NCBI GenBank assembly: GCA_030141605.1
Contig: JAQGDQ010001443.1
Span: forward strand, 19,931 to 40,834
Origin: Tubiluchus corallicola
Lineage: Eukaryota > Priapulida > Priapulimorpha > Priapulimorphida > Tubiluchidae
Direction: 5' to 3'
DNA: 20,904 nt
The position numbers and the translations under genes were made by a program. The notes beneath the pieces were generated by a model, which did no database searches, was not told the DNA's origin, and saw only the letters and a list, made by a program, of their open reading frames with translations. Of the stretch, positions 19,499-20,904 are shown piece after piece (within the stretch, counting starts at the first letter, position 1; each line of letters starts with the position of its first letter).

Positions 19499-19668
19499 AC
19501 GGTGAAGTTAGAAATAACGGCCTCCTTTGGCAGGTTGAGCGAGAAAGATTTGAGCTGAGATTTCCCGTCTTGACTTGTACTTTCCAAGGTCAAGGTCATC
19601 ACCGTGACGGCGTACCTGTGTCGAATGTCTGACTTTACGTGATATGAGATCACGTTCGGTTCATTCAG
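19499..19668 (-). CDS. ITIH-like exon A: N-terminal half of VIT domain
   Basis: The exon is 170 nt, starting in phase 0 after an acceptor reading TTCCTTCAG and ending in phase 2 before a consensus donor GTAAGT (plus-strand ACTTAC at 19493-19498). It encodes 56 complete residues starting LNEPNVISYHVKSD and including RHRYAVTVMTLTLES, LPKEAVISNFT. This matches the opening of a VIT domain: a beta strand resembling 'V.S.v..RyA...v', then the [LI]PK.A.I.NF. signature. There is no stop in frame. No methionine start or signal peptide is visible, so at least one exon should lie upstream on the minus strand (higher coordinates); I did not find it before the window ends. A (TG)n tract lies about 100 bp downstream, in the following intron. 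Confidence 0.87.
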
Positions 19669-19783
19669 CTGAAGGAAAATAAACAGTTACATCAAACTCA
19701 AAGAAAGACAGGATGATTTTTCATATTCCACCCCATTTTCAAGTCCTGTAAAAAGTACAAATCCTAACATAATTAATACTGCA

Positions 19784-19841
19784 AAGCCGGCCTTAAGCAT
19801 AGGCAAACTAGGCAACCGCCTAGGGCCTCACGCCGAGGTAA
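19784..19841 (+). mobile_element. hAT-like terminal sequence, fragment
   Basis: AAGCCGGCCTTAAGCATAGG followed by CAAACTAGGCAACCGCCTAG and GGCCTC resembles the 'CAGGGCCGGC..TAGG' type of hAT terminus. It directly adjoins the right inverted-repeat arm. It may be the left end of an element that includes that arm, but no partner end was found. Confidence 0.4.
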
Positions 19842-20288
19842 CATTTGCCATACTGATTCTGGCTGTTCACCTCGTAGAGAAAGGATGTACATATATCTGA
19901 GACACTTCTGCTGGTTCAGTGGCTCATCTGAGAGGCACAGCTAAATATAGCGAATCAGGTTCCTGTCTTGCCACAAACATTTGAATTGTGTAGGCGCTGA
20001 ATGCCGGTTTCTGACTTATTGTTTGCCCAATTGTATAAAAATGAAAACTATTAAACTTGTTAAATGTATTTTTAATTATTATTTTAATTACACGTACCAT
20101 TAAGAATATCATCTTATTGTCTGCTTCTTAGAAAGCTAGATATCTCAATTATATCTTTTGATAAGCGTTTAAGGAAAATATGGTTTCTCATTTTTTGTGA
20201 TAATCTAAAATACAAAATTTATATCTTGGAATAAGTTATAAATGCCGAAATGTTTTTTATCATTACGTATTATTTACTACCTATCCAC
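19842..20288 (-). repeat. Right arm of the 446-bp inverted repeat
   Basis: Reverse-complement partner of 1-446, about 19.4 kb away. The outer edge reads ACCTATCCAC and is followed by sequence without an equivalent in the window. The inner edge at 19842 adjoins CCTAGGGCCTCACGCCGAGG, part of a hAT-like terminal sequence. The arms are nearly identical, unlike the decayed repeats around them, which suggests recent duplication, insertion or gene conversion. Confidence 0.9.
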
Positions 20289-20720
20289 TTGCAAACCAGT
20301 CCCACTTTTCTTAACTTTTGAGAAAATGCATAGAATAGAAGTATGGAAAACATGTCTTATGTGACATTTCACGCTGACGCCTCATAAGAAATTTTCCGGA
20401 TGGAATTGCTCGTGAACAATTCTGCCACCAGCTAGAAGCTATGCGTCCTCCTCACGAGGAAAACTGTCGCATTGTAGAAACACTGCATGTTATATTTTCG
20501 TCAGGATTACTCGCAGAATTTATCCTAAAATTTAACAACTTAATTACTTCGTTCATGCTGCATTTTTAAGTTGTGCCGATCACAAATACAATTGGCAGCA
20601 GCAGTACGTCACCCATTCAGTAAGTTAACCGACGCGTTTTTGTTTAACTTGTGCCATTGCAAAAATAAGCCCCTTTACGTCGTGCCACCACGGTTTGGAT
20701 CGACAGTAGTATAGGTTTTA
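20289..20720. other. No recognised feature; upstream ITIH exon not found
   Basis: About 430 bp after the right arm. I looked on the minus strand for an exon that would precede exon A (phase 0 donor, signal peptide) and saw none convincing. Confidence 0.4.
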
Positions 20721-20904
20721 CATGTCAAATGTAGACCTGCGTTAACTCAAATGTAGATTTAGGTAATTCAAATGTGTCTTGGTAACTCAAATGTAGACTT
20801 GGTAGTTCAAATGTGTTAACAATGGTTTTCAATAAATCTTGAGCGCTTTTGGTAAATCAAATGTAGACACATGTCAAGTCAAATGTGACATTGGTATCTC
20901 AAAT
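20721..20904. repeat. Degenerate ~20-bp tandem repeat running off the window
   Basis: Repeated words of the form ACTCAAATGTAGACTTGGTA, with TCAAATGT present nine or so times at roughly 19-21 bp steps and one interruption (AACAATGGTTTTCAATAAATC). The array continues to the last base. Confidence 0.7.

Overview
This is eukaryotic genomic DNA, almost certainly from an invertebrate animal. It is AT-rich, full of microsatellites, tandem satellites, small DNA transposons and decayed LINEs, and has no bacterial-style gene packing. Arthropod-type initiators (TCAGT) at fixed spacing from TATA boxes make an arthropod, perhaps a crustacean or chelicerate, a reasonable guess. The sequence alone does not settle the taxon.

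The host gene is on the minus strand. Five short exons can be joined with fully consistent splice phases: 19499-19668, 11796-11891, 5041-5197, 1456-1546 and 683-858. Together they encode about 230 residues of the VIT domain, and the start of the link to the VWA domain, of an inter-alpha-trypsin inhibitor heavy chain (ITIH)-like protein. The start exon lies upstream of exon A (above 19668, unseen). The VWA domain should lie beyond base 1. The four introns are about 7.6, 6.6, 3.5 and 0.6 kb, and nearly everything else in the window is intron filler.

Layout from low to high coordinates: left arm of a nearly identical 446-bp inverted repeat (1-446); exon E; (CAT/CAC)n microsatellite; exon D; 5 x 194-bp array; hAT-like end; 9 x 82-bp array; TTAA-flanked piggyBac-like MITE; exon C; three hAT-like MITEs (5224-6385, 6441-7250, 7430-7924), each with an 8-bp target duplication and two carrying a large internal microsatellite; a 165-bp array of about 11 hairpin and E-box units ending in two TATA/initiator promoters and an AATAAA (8161-10125); a pogo/Tigger-like MITE with its terminal sequence amplified four times; exon B; a 6 x 74-bp array beside a LINE 3' end; a second TTAA MITE; a decayed LINE whose last codons have become a compound satellite with (GAT)n; a TGAGG pentamer array; an RTE-like LINE fragment; a long (TG)n; exon A; the right inverted-repeat arm; and a degenerate ~20-bp array running off the end.

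The points most worth following up are the promoter-ended hairpin array, the LINE-tail satellites, the large inverted repeat enclosing all five exons, and the reassembled ITIH-like gene.
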